Shown: piece by piece, positions 1 through 7,200 of the stretch
Position numbering within the stretch: the stretch's first letter is position 1
Layout: each line of letters starts with the position of its first letter
Assembly: GCA_903970295.1 (NCBI GenBank)
Contig: CAJCHQ010000790.1
Coordinates: forward strand, 1-7,516
Length of the DNA: 7,516 nt
Origin: Bryobacterales bacterium
GTDB lineage: Bacteria; Cyanobacteriota; Vampirovibrionia; Obscuribacterales; Obscuribacteraceae
Direction of reading: 5' to 3'
Position numbers and translations under genes: made by a program
The notes under the pieces: generated by a model
What the model was told of the DNA's origin: nothing
What the model saw: the letters and a program-made list of their open reading frames with translations, nothing else
Database searches by the model: none

Positions 1-336
1 GCAGTCGATCGCACGATCAATGAGCGTGAGCCGATTCGAGATGCAGTAAGCAAGTTGCTCGAGGGTCCGACAAAAGAGGAAGCGGCAGCGGGACTGAAGA
101 GCGAGGTGCCGGTCGGCACTGTTTTGATCGGTGTAGACAAGAAGGGCGAGAATATCGACCTCAATCTGTCCCAGCGCTTTGCTTCGGGGGGCGTCGATTC
201 AATTCAGGCGAGGCTCGAGCAGCTGACTCACACGGTCACCGATGCGGCTGGGCCGGCTAAGGTATTTCTGGATGTGGAAGGCAAGCGCCTTGTCACAGCC
301 GGTGAAGGTCTCGAGGTTAAACAGCCCTTGAATTGA
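1..336 (+). CDS. GerMN-domain protein, C-terminal part (5' end outside window)
   Basis: The frame is open from base 1 and ends at TGA 334-336, giving the last 111 residues of a protein. These residues read as a GerMN domain, the module named after the Bacillus spore proteins GerM and GerN and also found in lipoproteins of non-sporulating bacteria. Visible hallmarks are LLEGPT (residues 19-24) followed by a Glu-rich helix, then EVPVGTVLIGV (about 36-46), an IDLNLSQRF strand, a GGVDS turn, and a helix ending in QLTHTVTD. The closing strand, VFLDVEGKRL, corresponds to the usual V.I.VDGK element. GerMN domains are generally exported and are thought to bind partners in the envelope or peptidoglycan. 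The signal sequence would lie upstream and cannot be checked. A minus-strand gene converges on it. Domain call is confident; cellular role is unknown. Confidence 0.85.
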   Translation, partial: AVDRTINEREPIRDAVSKLLEGPTKEEAAAGLKSEVPVGTVLIGVDKKGENIDLNLSQRFASGGVDSIQARLEQLTHTVTDAAGPAKVFLDVEGKRLVTAGEGLEVKQPLN

Positions 337-404
337 GGGTCGAGTGGGGCGGAGGAAAAATGCGCAAATTTCCTCTGAAATAGGAGCAACCCCTGAATTG
401 ACGG
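325..404. repeat. Two imperfect 15-nt direct repeats around a small inverted repeat
   Basis: CCCTTGAATTGAGGG (325-339, running over the stop codon of the GerMN gene) recurs as CCCCTGAATTGACGG (390-404), 13 of 15 identical. Between them GAGGAAA (352-358) can pair with TTTCCTC (369-375) around a 10-nt loop. No T-run follows on either strand, so this is not a standard intrinsic terminator, although it lies between convergent genes where one would be expected. It may be a weak bidirectional transcription end or chance. Confidence 0.35.
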
Positions 405-458
405 ATGTTGCAGACACACAGTCGACTGCTATGCCTGTAGAGAAAAAGTCTGTCGCCG

Positions 459-665
459 CTACGTAGATGTGCGGTAGAGATCTTCGAAAGCTTGGGCTGT
501 CTGATGGGCGCCGAAGTCGAATGACTCGGCAGCAGCGCTGCCGCCTCCGGCGCCTGCGGACTTGCCGCCCTCCAACATGCCGTGCAAAACCCCGAGTATG
601 CCAAACTGCGGGCGAATAGCCGCGTCTAACACATCTGATGGTTTACCTGGTTGGTCTAGGGCCAT
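459..665 (-). CDS. Small protein of unknown function (68 aa)
   Basis: I do not recognise this protein. It reads from ATG at 665 down to TAG at 461-459. The case for a real gene is its control region: AAGGAG lies 9 nt before the ATG, and a TTGACA / 17-nt spacer / TATTTT promoter sits just upstream, giving a leader of only about 20 nt. The N-terminal part (about 1-32) is mixed polar and aliphatic and includes the fairly hydrophobic stretch FGILGVLHGML. The middle is a low-complexity Gly/Ala/Ser segment (about 34-48). The C-terminal part (FDFGAHQTAQAFEDLYRTST) looks like an amphipathic helix. There is no signal peptide, clear membrane helix or cysteine. It converges on the GerMN gene and diverges from rpmE. 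A short helical protein with a flexible linker is all that can be said; a secreted peptide or a small regulatory protein are both possible. Confidence 0.65.
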   Translation of the reverse strand: MALDQPGKPSDVLDAAIRPQFGILGVLHGMLEGGKSAGAGGGSAAAESFDFGAHQTAQAFEDLYRTST

Positions 666-674
666 GAAAGCGTA

Positions 675-680
675 CTCCTT
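675..680 (-). promoter_or_regulatory. Strong Shine-Dalgarno of the 68-aa minus-strand gene
   Basis: On the minus strand this reads AAGGAG, six bases complementary to the usual 16S rRNA 3' end. It stands 9 nt from the ATG at 665, which fixes the start. It is a better ribosome site than that of rpmE next door. Confidence 0.75.
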
Positions 681-691
681 GCAGCCTATCC

Positions 692-720
692 AAAATAAAG
701 GTTCGGTTAAGGGCTGTCAA
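692..720 (-). promoter_or_regulatory. Sigma-70-type promoter of the 68-aa minus-strand gene
   Basis: On the minus strand TTGACA (720-715) matches the -35 consensus exactly. It is followed by a 17-nt spacer and TATTTT (697-692), 4 of 6 matches to the -10 consensus. Transcription would start near 685, just upstream of the AAGGAG ribosome site, so the leader is minimal. Box quality, optimal spacing and position together make this the clearest promoter in the window. Confidence 0.7.
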
Positions 721-831
721 GCAAATCTAACCTTGGGGTAGTCTGCAATTGAGATGACAGGCGACCGTTCCTCACTGTTTTCCGGATGTTAACGAGGCAA
801 AGACCCCAGTCCGCCCTCAGAAATTAATCTC

Positions 832-840
832 TGGTATGAT
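832..840 (+). promoter_or_regulatory. Extended -10 promoter candidate for rpmE
   Basis: TGGTATGAT is an extended -10 element (TG, one base, then TATGAT with 5 of 6 consensus matches). No recognisable -35 box lies 16-18 nt upstream, as is common for extended -10 promoters. Initiation near 847 would leave a leader of about 85 nt before rpmE. That leader contains a GC-rich segment around 877-896 with competing short stems, for example GCCC pairing with GGGC, and GTCG with CGAC. Confidence 0.5.
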
Positions 841-933
841 TAGTGATTCAGGACTCGTATCCGTTTTTACCGGTGGGCCCTGTCGCGGGCGACTGCGCAT
901 CCCTGTGCTTACTTTCACAATCGACGGTGCCAT

Positions 934-1146
934 ATGAAGGAAGGAATTCACCCCAAATACCACGAAGTCACAGCTACCTGTGTATGTGGTAACAGTGTCG
1001 AACTCGGTTCGACCAAACAACAAATCCGCGTTGAAATTTGCAGCAATTGCCATCCGTTCTATACCGGACAGCAGAAAATCGTTGACACTGAAGGTCGCGT
1101 CGACCGCTTTGTCAAGCGCTACAAATTGGACAAAGCTCCTGTTTAA
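934..1146 (+). CDS. rpmE: 50S ribosomal protein L31 (zinc-binding type)
   Basis: This is bacterial L31, a small protein of the large ribosomal subunit at the central protuberance, where it helps bridge to the 30S head. The 70-aa length is normal. The opening [12 protein letters not shown] and the central CHPFYTG are family signatures. All four zinc-ligand cysteines of the C+ form are present (C16, C18, C36, C39), so this is the zinc-containing paralogue rather than the zinc-free form used under zinc limitation. The basic tail [10 protein letters not shown] is also typical. The ATG at 934 matches the family N-terminus exactly, but the only purine-rich sequence before it, GGTG at 926-929, is weak and too close, so initiation may depend on leader structure. 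The gene is monocistronic: its own promoter lies upstream and an intrinsic terminator lies 31 nt after the stop. Confidence 0.97.
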   Translation: MKEGIHPKYHEVTATCVCGNSVELGSTKQQIRVEICSNCHPFYTGQQKIVDTEGRVDRFVKRYKLDKAPV

Positions 1147-1177
1147 GACAGATTGTCGCAAACGGCAGAATGCGCTC

Positions 1178-1215
1178 AGACTTGGCAATGATCAATTGCC
1201 AAGTCTTTTTGTTTT
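1178..1215 (+). terminator. Intrinsic terminator after rpmE
   Basis: AGACTTGGCAA (1178-1188) pairs perfectly with TTGCCAAGTCT (1196-1206), 11 bp around a 7-nt loop whose ends can add one more T-A pair. TTTTGTTTT follows directly (1207-1215). This is a classical Rho-independent terminator. It separates rpmE from pyrF, leaving only 45 nt for a pyrF promoter. Confidence 0.93.
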
Positions 1216-1260
1216 CGCCCAGATTTGCTTTGATTGCCTGAGTTAAAACGAGGTGAAGTG

Positions 1261-2004
1261 ATGTCCACCCAATCTGCCGCACTGACGGCCAAAGATCGAC
1301 TGATAGTGGCGCTCGACGTTCAAAGTTTGGACGAGGCCAGGCGTTGGATCGAGGAACTTCGGGGTGAAGTTGGGATGTTCAAAGTCGGGCTCGAATTGTT
1401 TTCGCGTTACGGCACGATTTTATTTCACGTCATGCGCGAAGAGAACGCTCCCTTTTTCTTTGATTGCAAATTTCTCGATATACCTAATACCGTGGCTGGT
1501 GCCAGTCGGGCGCTTGTGGGCAAGGGCATTTCGATGTTCAACGTTCATGCCACGGGCGGTTCAGTCATGATGGAAGCGACGATGGAGGCGGTCGAAAAGG
1601 AAGCCAAAAAGGAAAAAGTCGAGCGTCCGATCGTTTTGGCTGTGACCATTCTCACCAGTCTGACCCGCAATATGCTCGATGAGGAGATGGGTATTTCTCG
1701 CACAGTCGAAGCCAGTGTCGGCAAACTAGCCATGACAGCTAAGCGCTCCGGTCTGGATGGAGTGGTCGCCTCGGCCAAAGAAGTTTCTTCTATCCGTCAG
1801 CTTTGCGGCAAAGATTTTCTCGTGGTCACGCCCGGGATTCGACCAACATGGGCAGCGGACGACGATCAAAAACGTGTGGTGACGCCGGCCCAGGCCATGA
1901 AAAATGGTTCCGATTACATTGTCGTAGGCCGTCCCATTACGCGTTCCAAAGATATGAAAGACGCGGCGCGCAGAATCGTTGAAGAAATGGAAACTGAGTT
2001 GTGA
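1261..2004 (+). CDS. pyrF: Orotidine 5'-phosphate decarboxylase
   Basis: PyrF converts OMP to UMP and CO2, the last step of de novo pyrimidine synthesis, in the cytoplasm. The 247-aa product has the TIM-barrel landmarks in order: LIVALDV with D19, FKVGLE with K41, the catalytic segment FFDCKFLDIPNT carrying D68, K70 and D73 (the D-x-K-x-x-D signature), the phosphate-loop TPGIRP (190-195), DDDQKRVVTP, and VVGRPI with R224. The position usually His in DIPNT-type proteins (KFHDIPNT) is Leu72, outside the catalytic triad, so activity should be intact. The ATG at 1261 is preceded by GAGG at 1250-1253 with a 7-nt spacer; an earlier TTG at 1234 would add nine residues not expected in the family. I see no convincing promoter in the 45 nt after the rpmE terminator. 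The 3' end overlaps the VWA gene. Confidence 0.96.
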   Translation: MSTQSAALTAKDRLIVALDVQSLDEARRWIEELRGEVGMFKVGLELFSRYGTILFHVMREENAPFFFDCKFLDIPNTVAGASRALVGKGISMFNVHATGGSVMMEATMEAVEKEAKKEKVERPIVLAVTILTSLTRNMLDEEMGISRTVEASVGKLAMTAKRSGLDGVVASAKEVSSIRQLCGKDFLVVTPGIRPTWAADDDQKRVVTPAQAMKNGSDYIVVGRPITRSKDMKDAARRIVEEMETEL

Positions 2005-3752
2005 TCCGCATCTTCCTTGTCTTTCTCACGACGTTATTGATTGCTGGTTCTTCGGTTTGCGCTGCCGAAGAACGCCCCGTGAATTTTATTTTTTTGATCG
2101 ATGTCTCCGGCAGCATGCTCTACAAGCAAACTATGGTGACGGCTGCCGATGGTAAGCAAGTCACTTTGTTCGAAGCACTGCGTCAAGCCCTGACCCAGAT
2201 TGTTCAAGATAAAAGGCTGATCAATTCTGCCAGCAAACTTTCGTTTATCACTTTCGGCACTCAGGTTGTTGAAAAGAAAGACTGGCCAATCAAGCTGGAT
2301 GCCGATAAAGACCGGCAACTGCTATTGCAAGATATTAGCGCGCACGATCAATTGGATGCCGATAAGCATGGCGACACGTACATGGGCGGCGCTCTCACTC
2401 AGGCTCTGGAGCGAGCCAATCAGATGTATTCGCCCAGCGACCCATGTACGACGACTTTTATCGTCATGCTCACCGATGGCTGGGACGAACCGCCTGCTAA
2501 CGCTGCGGTCAAAGTCAGAGATGTTGCCGCCAGATTGCTTGCTCGCGAGCATGAATTGTTCAAACAGTTGGGAGTGACACCATGGCATGTTCTGGTGATT
2601 GGTTTGCAACGCTTACCCGAGCATAAAGTGGGCACGACCACTGCCAAAGAGTTGGCCGATGTTCTTGGCGGTGGCTTCATCGATGTGACGAAAGCGACCG
2701 GCGGCAGTGTTTCCGAGAAGATATTTTTGGCCTTGAAACAAGCTGTGGAAAGCTTGAAGGGGACGCTGGATCTAGCCAAAAATGGTAGCAAAGCTGGTGT
2801 TGTCGGTGGCGCGTCCGTGATTGATTTCGGCACCACAAATGGTGGCGGGGAAGCGACATCTGAAGTGCCTGTGCTAGTGCATTCGTGCTATTCCGAACAG
2901 GTGACAGCGGTCAAGGATGTGACCGGCAGCCTTTCTCACTCTGGATCCGAGCAACTTCTGGCAAACGCGAAAAAATCCGGAGCCGCTGGCGACAACCCAT
3001 CTCTGTCCAGCACTTTGCCAGCGGATGCGATCACTGTTCGATTGACTAACTCGGAATACGACATCGCCCCCAGCGTGAAAGGCGCCGGTGAACGCCAGGC
3101 TGGTCAGGGCGTGATCGGGCTATCGCTCAAGGCTCACCAGAATTGCCCGGCCGGCCACTTTGTCGGAGCGGTGCAATTAGAAAGTTCGGCTAAAACACCT
3201 GAATACCTTGCCTACACTGTTTCGGTGCCGGGCAGGTTGGTGGCCAATCCGGAATTAATCAAGGTGGTCGTGAAAAAGCCCGGTTTCTTTTTCGCGCAAC
3301 CCTGTGAAACTGCTTTGGAAGGTGAGTTGAAGCAATCGGGTACAGCCAAAGCGACTTATGATGTGACGATCAAGCCGGGTTCAGGCGAAATCCGTCAGGT
3401 CGGCGGCAAGGGTCAGCCGGCGATACTGGCACGTCTGGATTCAGCCCTGGTCAATGAAGGCAAATCAGTCAACCTGACGATCGATACTGATAAATCTGGT
3501 AAGCAAACGTTCAAATTGCCGGTCTCCATACCGGCCGACCAGAGACCCGGTAAATACAGTGGTAAGTTGAATTTAGAGGTGCGCAGCAGCGCCGATAATG
3601 TCGCACCCAGCGATATTCCCTATGAAATCGTGATCCAGCCAAGTGCCTGGGAAGAAGTTGCGCCAGTGGCTGTTCCCATCTTTGTCATCCTGATCCTCTC
3701 GACGGCCTTCGGCATATTCCTCTGGATTACCAATCAAAAAAGGTCCGGCTAG
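2001..3752 (+). CDS. Secreted, membrane-anchored VWA-domain protein
   Basis: The GTG start overlaps the pyrF stop in a GTGA junction, and the 583-aa product begins with a signal peptide (MIRIFLVFLTTLLIAGSSVCA, probable cut near residue 21-22). A VWA domain follows at about 27-250. Its metal-ion-dependent adhesion site is complete: D34, S36 and S38 in DVSGSM, T126 in DTYMGG and D159 in MLTDGWDE, so divalent-metal-dependent ligand binding is expected. The middle and C-terminal part (about 260-545) is rich in beta-forming stretches and resembles one or more Ig-like sandwich domains. One transmembrane helix (about 554-576) and a short basic tail NQKRSG end the protein, so the domains face outside the cytoplasm. 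No lipobox surrounds C20. The downstream tubulin-like gene suggests an envelope-remodelling or cell-surface role; the ligand is unknown. Confidence 0.9.
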   Translation: MIRIFLVFLTTLLIAGSSVCAAEERPVNFIFLIDVSGSMLYKQTMVTAADGKQVTLFEALRQALTQIVQDKRLINSASKLSFITFGTQVVEKKDWPIKLDADKDRQLLLQDISAHDQLDADKHGDTYMGGALTQALERANQMYSPSDPCTTTFIVMLTDGWDEPPANAAVKVRDVAARLLAREHELFKQLGVTPWHVLVIGLQRLPEHKVGTTTAKELADVLGGGFIDVTKATGGSVSEKIFLALKQAVESLKGTLDLAKNGSKAGVVGGASVIDFGTTNGGGEATSEVPVLVHSCYSEQVTAVKDVTGSLSHSGSEQLLANAKKSGAAGDNPSLSSTLPADAITVRLTNSEYDIAPSVKGAGERQAGQGVIGLSLKAHQNCPAGHFVGAVQLESSAKTPEYLAYTVSVPGRLVANPELIKVVVKKPGFFFAQPCETALEGELKQSGTAKATYDVTIKPGSGEIRQVGGKGQPAILARLDSALVNEGKSVNLTIDTDKSGKQTFKLPVSIPADQRPGKYSGKLNLEVRSSADNVAPSDIPYEIVIQPSAWEEVAPVAVPIFVILILSTAFGIFLWITNQKRSG

Positions 3753-3760
3753 CCTCGCCG

Positions 3761-3801
3761 CATGGCAATTTTCTCGATTTTTCAAAAAAGAGTTTGTCAT
3801 G
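3761..3801 (+). other. Imperfect hairpin just after the VWA gene
   Basis: CATGGCAA (3761-3768) pairs with TTGTCATG (3794-3801), 8 bp with one G-T wobble. After an internal loop, CTC (3773-3775) meets GAG (3790-3792), and A/T-rich inner sequence can extend this. It starts 8 nt after the VWA stop but no T-run follows, so it may protect the mRNA 3' end or act as a weak terminator rather than a canonical one. Confidence 0.35.
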
Positions 3802-3803
3802 CC

Positions 3804-3832
3804 TTGATACCACATTTCTTAAGAAGTATTCT
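3804..3832 (+). promoter_or_regulatory. Candidate promoter for the small membrane protein and tubulin-like genes
   Basis: TTGATA (3804-3809, 5 of 6 to the -35 consensus), a 17-nt spacer and TATTCT (3827-3832, 4 of 6 to the -10 consensus) form a plausible housekeeping promoter. It follows the hairpin after the VWA gene. Initiation near 3839 would give a leader of about 125 nt before the ATG at 3964, containing a hairpin and a sarcin-ricin-like sequence. If used, it makes 3964-7516 a separate or additional transcript from pyrF-VWA. Confidence 0.45.
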
Positions 3833-3919
3833 CGTAGGCGAATGCTATTGGCTTTTGGCTCTTTGCAGCCTTTTCGACCCCGTTTAGGTTAACTGCTGAA
3901 TGGGCTAAAGCCTGATAGA

Positions 3920-3939
3920 AACTTACATGTTAGTGAGTT
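3920..3939 (+). other. Leader hairpin next to the ribosome site of the 70-aa gene
   Basis: AACTTAC (3920-3926) can pair with GTGAGTT (3933-3939), 7 bp including one T-G wobble, around a 6-nt loop. It abuts the sarcin-ricin-like sequence and lies 7 nt before the AGAGGA ribosome site, so it could influence translation initiation. Short stems of this kind also arise by chance. Confidence 0.3.
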
Positions 3940-3952
3940 CAGTACGAGAGGA
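3940..3952 (+). other. Sarcin-ricin-loop-like sequence in the leader
   Basis: CAGTACGAGAGGA matches the universally conserved core of the 23S rRNA sarcin-ricin loop: the bulged-G AGUA strand, the C-GAGA-G tetraloop and the closing GA. The outer stem that flanks the loop in 23S rRNA cannot form here (flanks GAGTTC and TCCTTA do not pair), and no neighbouring 23S sequence follows, so this is not an rRNA gene fragment in the normal sense. Its last bases, AGAGGA (3947-3952), are the probable Shine-Dalgarno of the 70-aa gene, 11 nt before the ATG. Confidence 0.45.
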
Positions 3953-3963
3953 TCCTTAAGCGA

Positions 3964-4176
3964 ATGGAAATGATTTGGTACGGCATTCTCAGCGTGGCTG
4001 CCGTCGTAATTGGGATCGCGTTGAGGTTCGGAGTTTATACGGTCCTGGTCAAAAATAGTGGTTGGCTCCCTGAAAAAGCTACGAAAACAGCAAACTGGAG
4101 CAGCGGCATCATCGTATTGATTGCCCTAGTAGCACTTTTAGGTAATGCCGTGATCAGCGGCACAAGCGCACACTGA
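3964..4176 (+). CDS. Small two-helix membrane protein (70 aa), unknown function
   Basis: The product has two hydrophobic segments, about residues 4-29 (IWYGILSVAAVVIGIALRF and on) and 48-65 (SGIIVLIALVALLGNAVI). They are joined by a short polar linker with K30, K38 and K41 plus the NSGWLPEKA motif. Positive charge in the loop favours both ends outside and the linker in the cytoplasm. It has no recognised enzyme motif. I chose the ATG at 3964 because AGAGGA lies 11 nt upstream; the internal ATG at 3970 would be 17 nt away. No terminator separates it from the tubulin-like gene 93 nt downstream, so the two are probably co-transcribed. A membrane anchor or adaptor for that protein is a reasonable guess. 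A toxin or holin-like role is an alternative, but nothing specific supports it. Confidence 0.8.
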   Translation: MEMIWYGILSVAAVVIGIALRFGVYTVLVKNSGWLPEKATKTANWSSGIIVLIALVALLGNAVISGTSAH

Positions 4177-4269
4177 GGTGGCAGGGCATTAAAGCATTCC
4201 GTTGGAAGAATTTGCCAGCGAAGTATTTCCGTTCGTGATTATTTTTCAAGAGAGTAGAGGCTCAAATAT

Positions 4270-7200
4270 ATGGCTATTAGGACTATTCCGACACTGGTAG
4301 TTGGTTTGGGTGGCACGGGTAAGCGGGCGCTGACGCATCTGAAGCGGCGCATCGTCGATACTTACGGTCGGGCGGACCTGCCCTGGATCAGACTGCTTTC
4401 GATCGACACAGACTCGGCGACGGTCAATAATCCGCCGGTCATGAGCCAGCGCACGGGGGAGCACATCAGTTTGGGCACCTCCGAGATGCGCATTATCGAT
4501 CAAAGTGATACGCCGCAGGTGATCACTAATTTGTCCGCGCCGGAAAATAGGCACATTCTCGATTGGTATCCGGACCCGGACATGAAAGTCGACTTTCCGA
4601 AAGCGGCACGTGGTTCTGGACAAGTGCGCATGTTCGGGCGCATCGGTCTCTACAAAGGCGAAAACCTGCACACTACTTATCGCTGGTTGCAGCAGGCAGC
4701 ACACGATGTTTCCGACCCGGCTGCCTGGGAAGATTTTCCGGATTTCAAAGTCGATTCGCAATTGCAGTTCGTTTATATCATCTGCTCGCTTTGTGGTGGC
4801 ACAGGCAGTGGCATGTTCCTGGACGTCGCTTACATGCTGCGAAAAATCATCGGTGTCGATCCATCGACGCGTCGCTTTATCGGTATGTTTGTTCTGCCCG
4901 AAGTCTATGAACCGGTCGTCGAAAATCAGCATATCAAGCGAATTTACGCGAACGCCTATGCGTCGTTGCGTGAACTCGATTATTTGATCAATAGTCCCAA
5001 GCGCTCCTACACAATCAGAGGCAAAGACCACACTTTCGTCGACTTTCAGAAAGATGTGCCGCCTTTTGACTTTACGTTCCTATTCAGTAATAAGAACAAG
5101 CGTGGAGCCGTGATTTCGCAGCGTCAGGTCTCGGGCGACAAGCCGGTGGCGGCTGACGACCGAGTCAGCCAGTATATGTCCGAAACGATCATGACCGACG
5201 TTCTTTCGCCGTTGACTGAACGCAGTGAATCGATTTTGAGCAACATTTTTACGTCGATCAGCGAACCCGAACAGGTCGAAGATCGTACCTTCTATAAAGC
5301 CTATTCCGCAGTCGGTGTGTCGTCGGTCAAAGTGCCGTCACTTGGTTATTTCGAAGACATGCTCGAAATGCGATTGACGGATGCAGTGATGGACTTTCTG
5401 CTGCGCCCGGATCCAGACATTACCGAGAAAGCTCTGGCCAAACAATTCTGGGCAGACAACCTGGGCAAAGCCGAAGATGGTCTTTCATTCAGAGCCAGCT
5501 TGAGCACTGATTCAGCCTATGGAAGGCTGCTTTCGCGCCCCTTCTTCGAAGAGTTCAAGGAAAACAAAGCGGCTTGTCTAGATCGCTTGAAACAATGGTC
5601 GGAAAAAGTGATGGCGACCGAAGTCAATGCCGACACAGCACTCGATATCGAGGCACCGGCGATTACATTGCGCAAGCAAGTCGTGGACAAAGTCAACGCC
5701 ACGATCAGCACTCAAATTCGCACGCTGGTCAAAGATCCAGTTAACGGCTACGTCTTTTTGAAAGAATATCTCGAAGAGCTTTTGGCTCTCGCTCACTCGA
5801 AATTGGCTCAGGTCCCGCCTCTGCCTGTGATTGAGGGAGATCCCAGACGGCCGGTCAAGGAAGCGCTCGAGTCGTTGCAACGCGTCGGTCGCGATGTGCA
5901 GCTGCCTGTGCTCAGAGACACGGTAGAAATATTGCTGGAGCGCCTCTCCAAGTTCTACGACAACAATGGTCGAGACGCACGCAGTCACAGTTTACTTGTC
6001 GATCTCTACAACGAACTAATCAAGACTTTCGAAGCCTTGCACAAAGAGATAACCGATCTTGTGCAAACCGGAATGGCGATCGATAAAGATCAGCACGCCA
6101 AATACGATGCTCGCATTGCCACTATGGGTGACACTGCTCAGGAACGGATCTTGATCGATAAATCTCTAATCGGGCGCAAAGAAATCGAGCGTTTTCTCAA
6201 CAGCTTGCTCGCGCCGGTTTGGGAGAAGGGCGACTGGAAAGCGCTTGTGCCCGTGCTTTCGACTGAAGTGAAAGCGGCGATTGCGGTCGACCTGGCGCCG
6301 AGATTGCTCGAGATTCAGCTCGATACGAAGCTCGACGATCAAGAGAAGAAAGATAAAATCGCGGCAGAGAACAAAAAGTTCGTTCTCGAGAGATTGCTCT
6401 GTAAGATTCTCAAGAAAGACCCTGTCTCGGGCATCATCAAGGAACCGGCTTACACGACTCCGGAAGGGCGCAGTCTGCTTTTGGAATTTGCGTCCGAGAA
6501 TTTGCTGCCAATGATGGTCGCTCACAGCAGCCCGTTATGGTTCGTGCAAACACACCAGATTGGCTCGGCCAGCTCACCAATTACTTTCGTTGGTTTGAAC
6601 GGAAACAAGATTCCGGAACACTTTGTCGATAATCTGGAAGAACAAATACCGAATTTCCGCACCACTGATATTGTCCTTTCTGATGCGGACGCCAGAGTGG
6701 TAATCAAGCAATACGATCCGCTCTACTCGCTGGCTTCGCTTGTGTCGATCGACGATTACGAGAACTATTATCGGAACACAGATCGTCGCCTCAATCCCAT
6801 GCACACCGATGCAAAATTCGTGGCCGAGCCCAATCCATATTTGCAGTGGCTTAGTTACAAGGCACCGGCACATGAGACTGAAAAGCTTTGCTCGCGCGGA
6901 CACGATATCAGCGTCGCGCTTGCCGAAGGTCAACAATTCTGCCCGACCTGCTCGAGAGCCGGATCTAAGAACTTGATTGTGCCAGGCAAAATGCTCTGTC
7001 CAAAATGTAACGGAATCATCGATCAAGGCAGCCGCAAATGTCCTGAGTGCGCGACGATCATGGATGATTTGAAAAAAGCTCAGCAAGAGCGCACCATGCC
7101 TTTGAGCCGACCGGATGGAAAAGACAATCTTTGTCCGGGATGCGTCACTCTTAAGCGCGATCGTCCCGAAGTGATGGTCGTCAAAAAGCCAGGCGAAGCA

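Noticed and set aside
360..383. Seven-codon frame MRKFPLK after GGAGG (351-355)
   Set aside because: The spacer is only 4 nt and nothing downstream on the same strand could be controlled by it before the rpmE promoter; it probably reflects the inverted repeat.
817..1188. 123-aa minus-strand frame over rpmE
   Set aside because: It covers L31 completely and one end runs into the rpmE terminator stem; no family resemblance.
1234..1260. Upstream TTG start for pyrF
   Set aside because: The GAGG ribosome site at 1250-1253 fits the ATG at 1261, and family N-termini do not include the extra residues.
2040..2070. Lipoprotein signal in the VWA protein around C20
   Set aside because: Residues before the cysteine are S-S-V, not the Leu-x-(Gly/Ala) pattern of a lipobox; ordinary signal peptidase cleavage is more likely, and the protein has its own C-terminal membrane helix.
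3573..3815. 80-aa minus-strand frame at the end of the VWA gene
   Set aside because: It is mostly antisense to the VWA C-terminus including the membrane helix, and I see no ribosome site or promoter for it.
3880..3952. Possible 23S rRNA gene fragment
   Set aside because: Only the sarcin-ricin core matches. Sequence on either side does not follow 23S order and the outer stem does not form.
4246..5031. 261-aa open frame on the minus strand over the start of the tubulin-like gene
   Set aside because: It lies wholly antisense to the conserved nucleotide-binding domain, is rich in Arg, His and Asp as expected of a shadow frame, shows no domain, and has no ribosome site or promoter that I can see.
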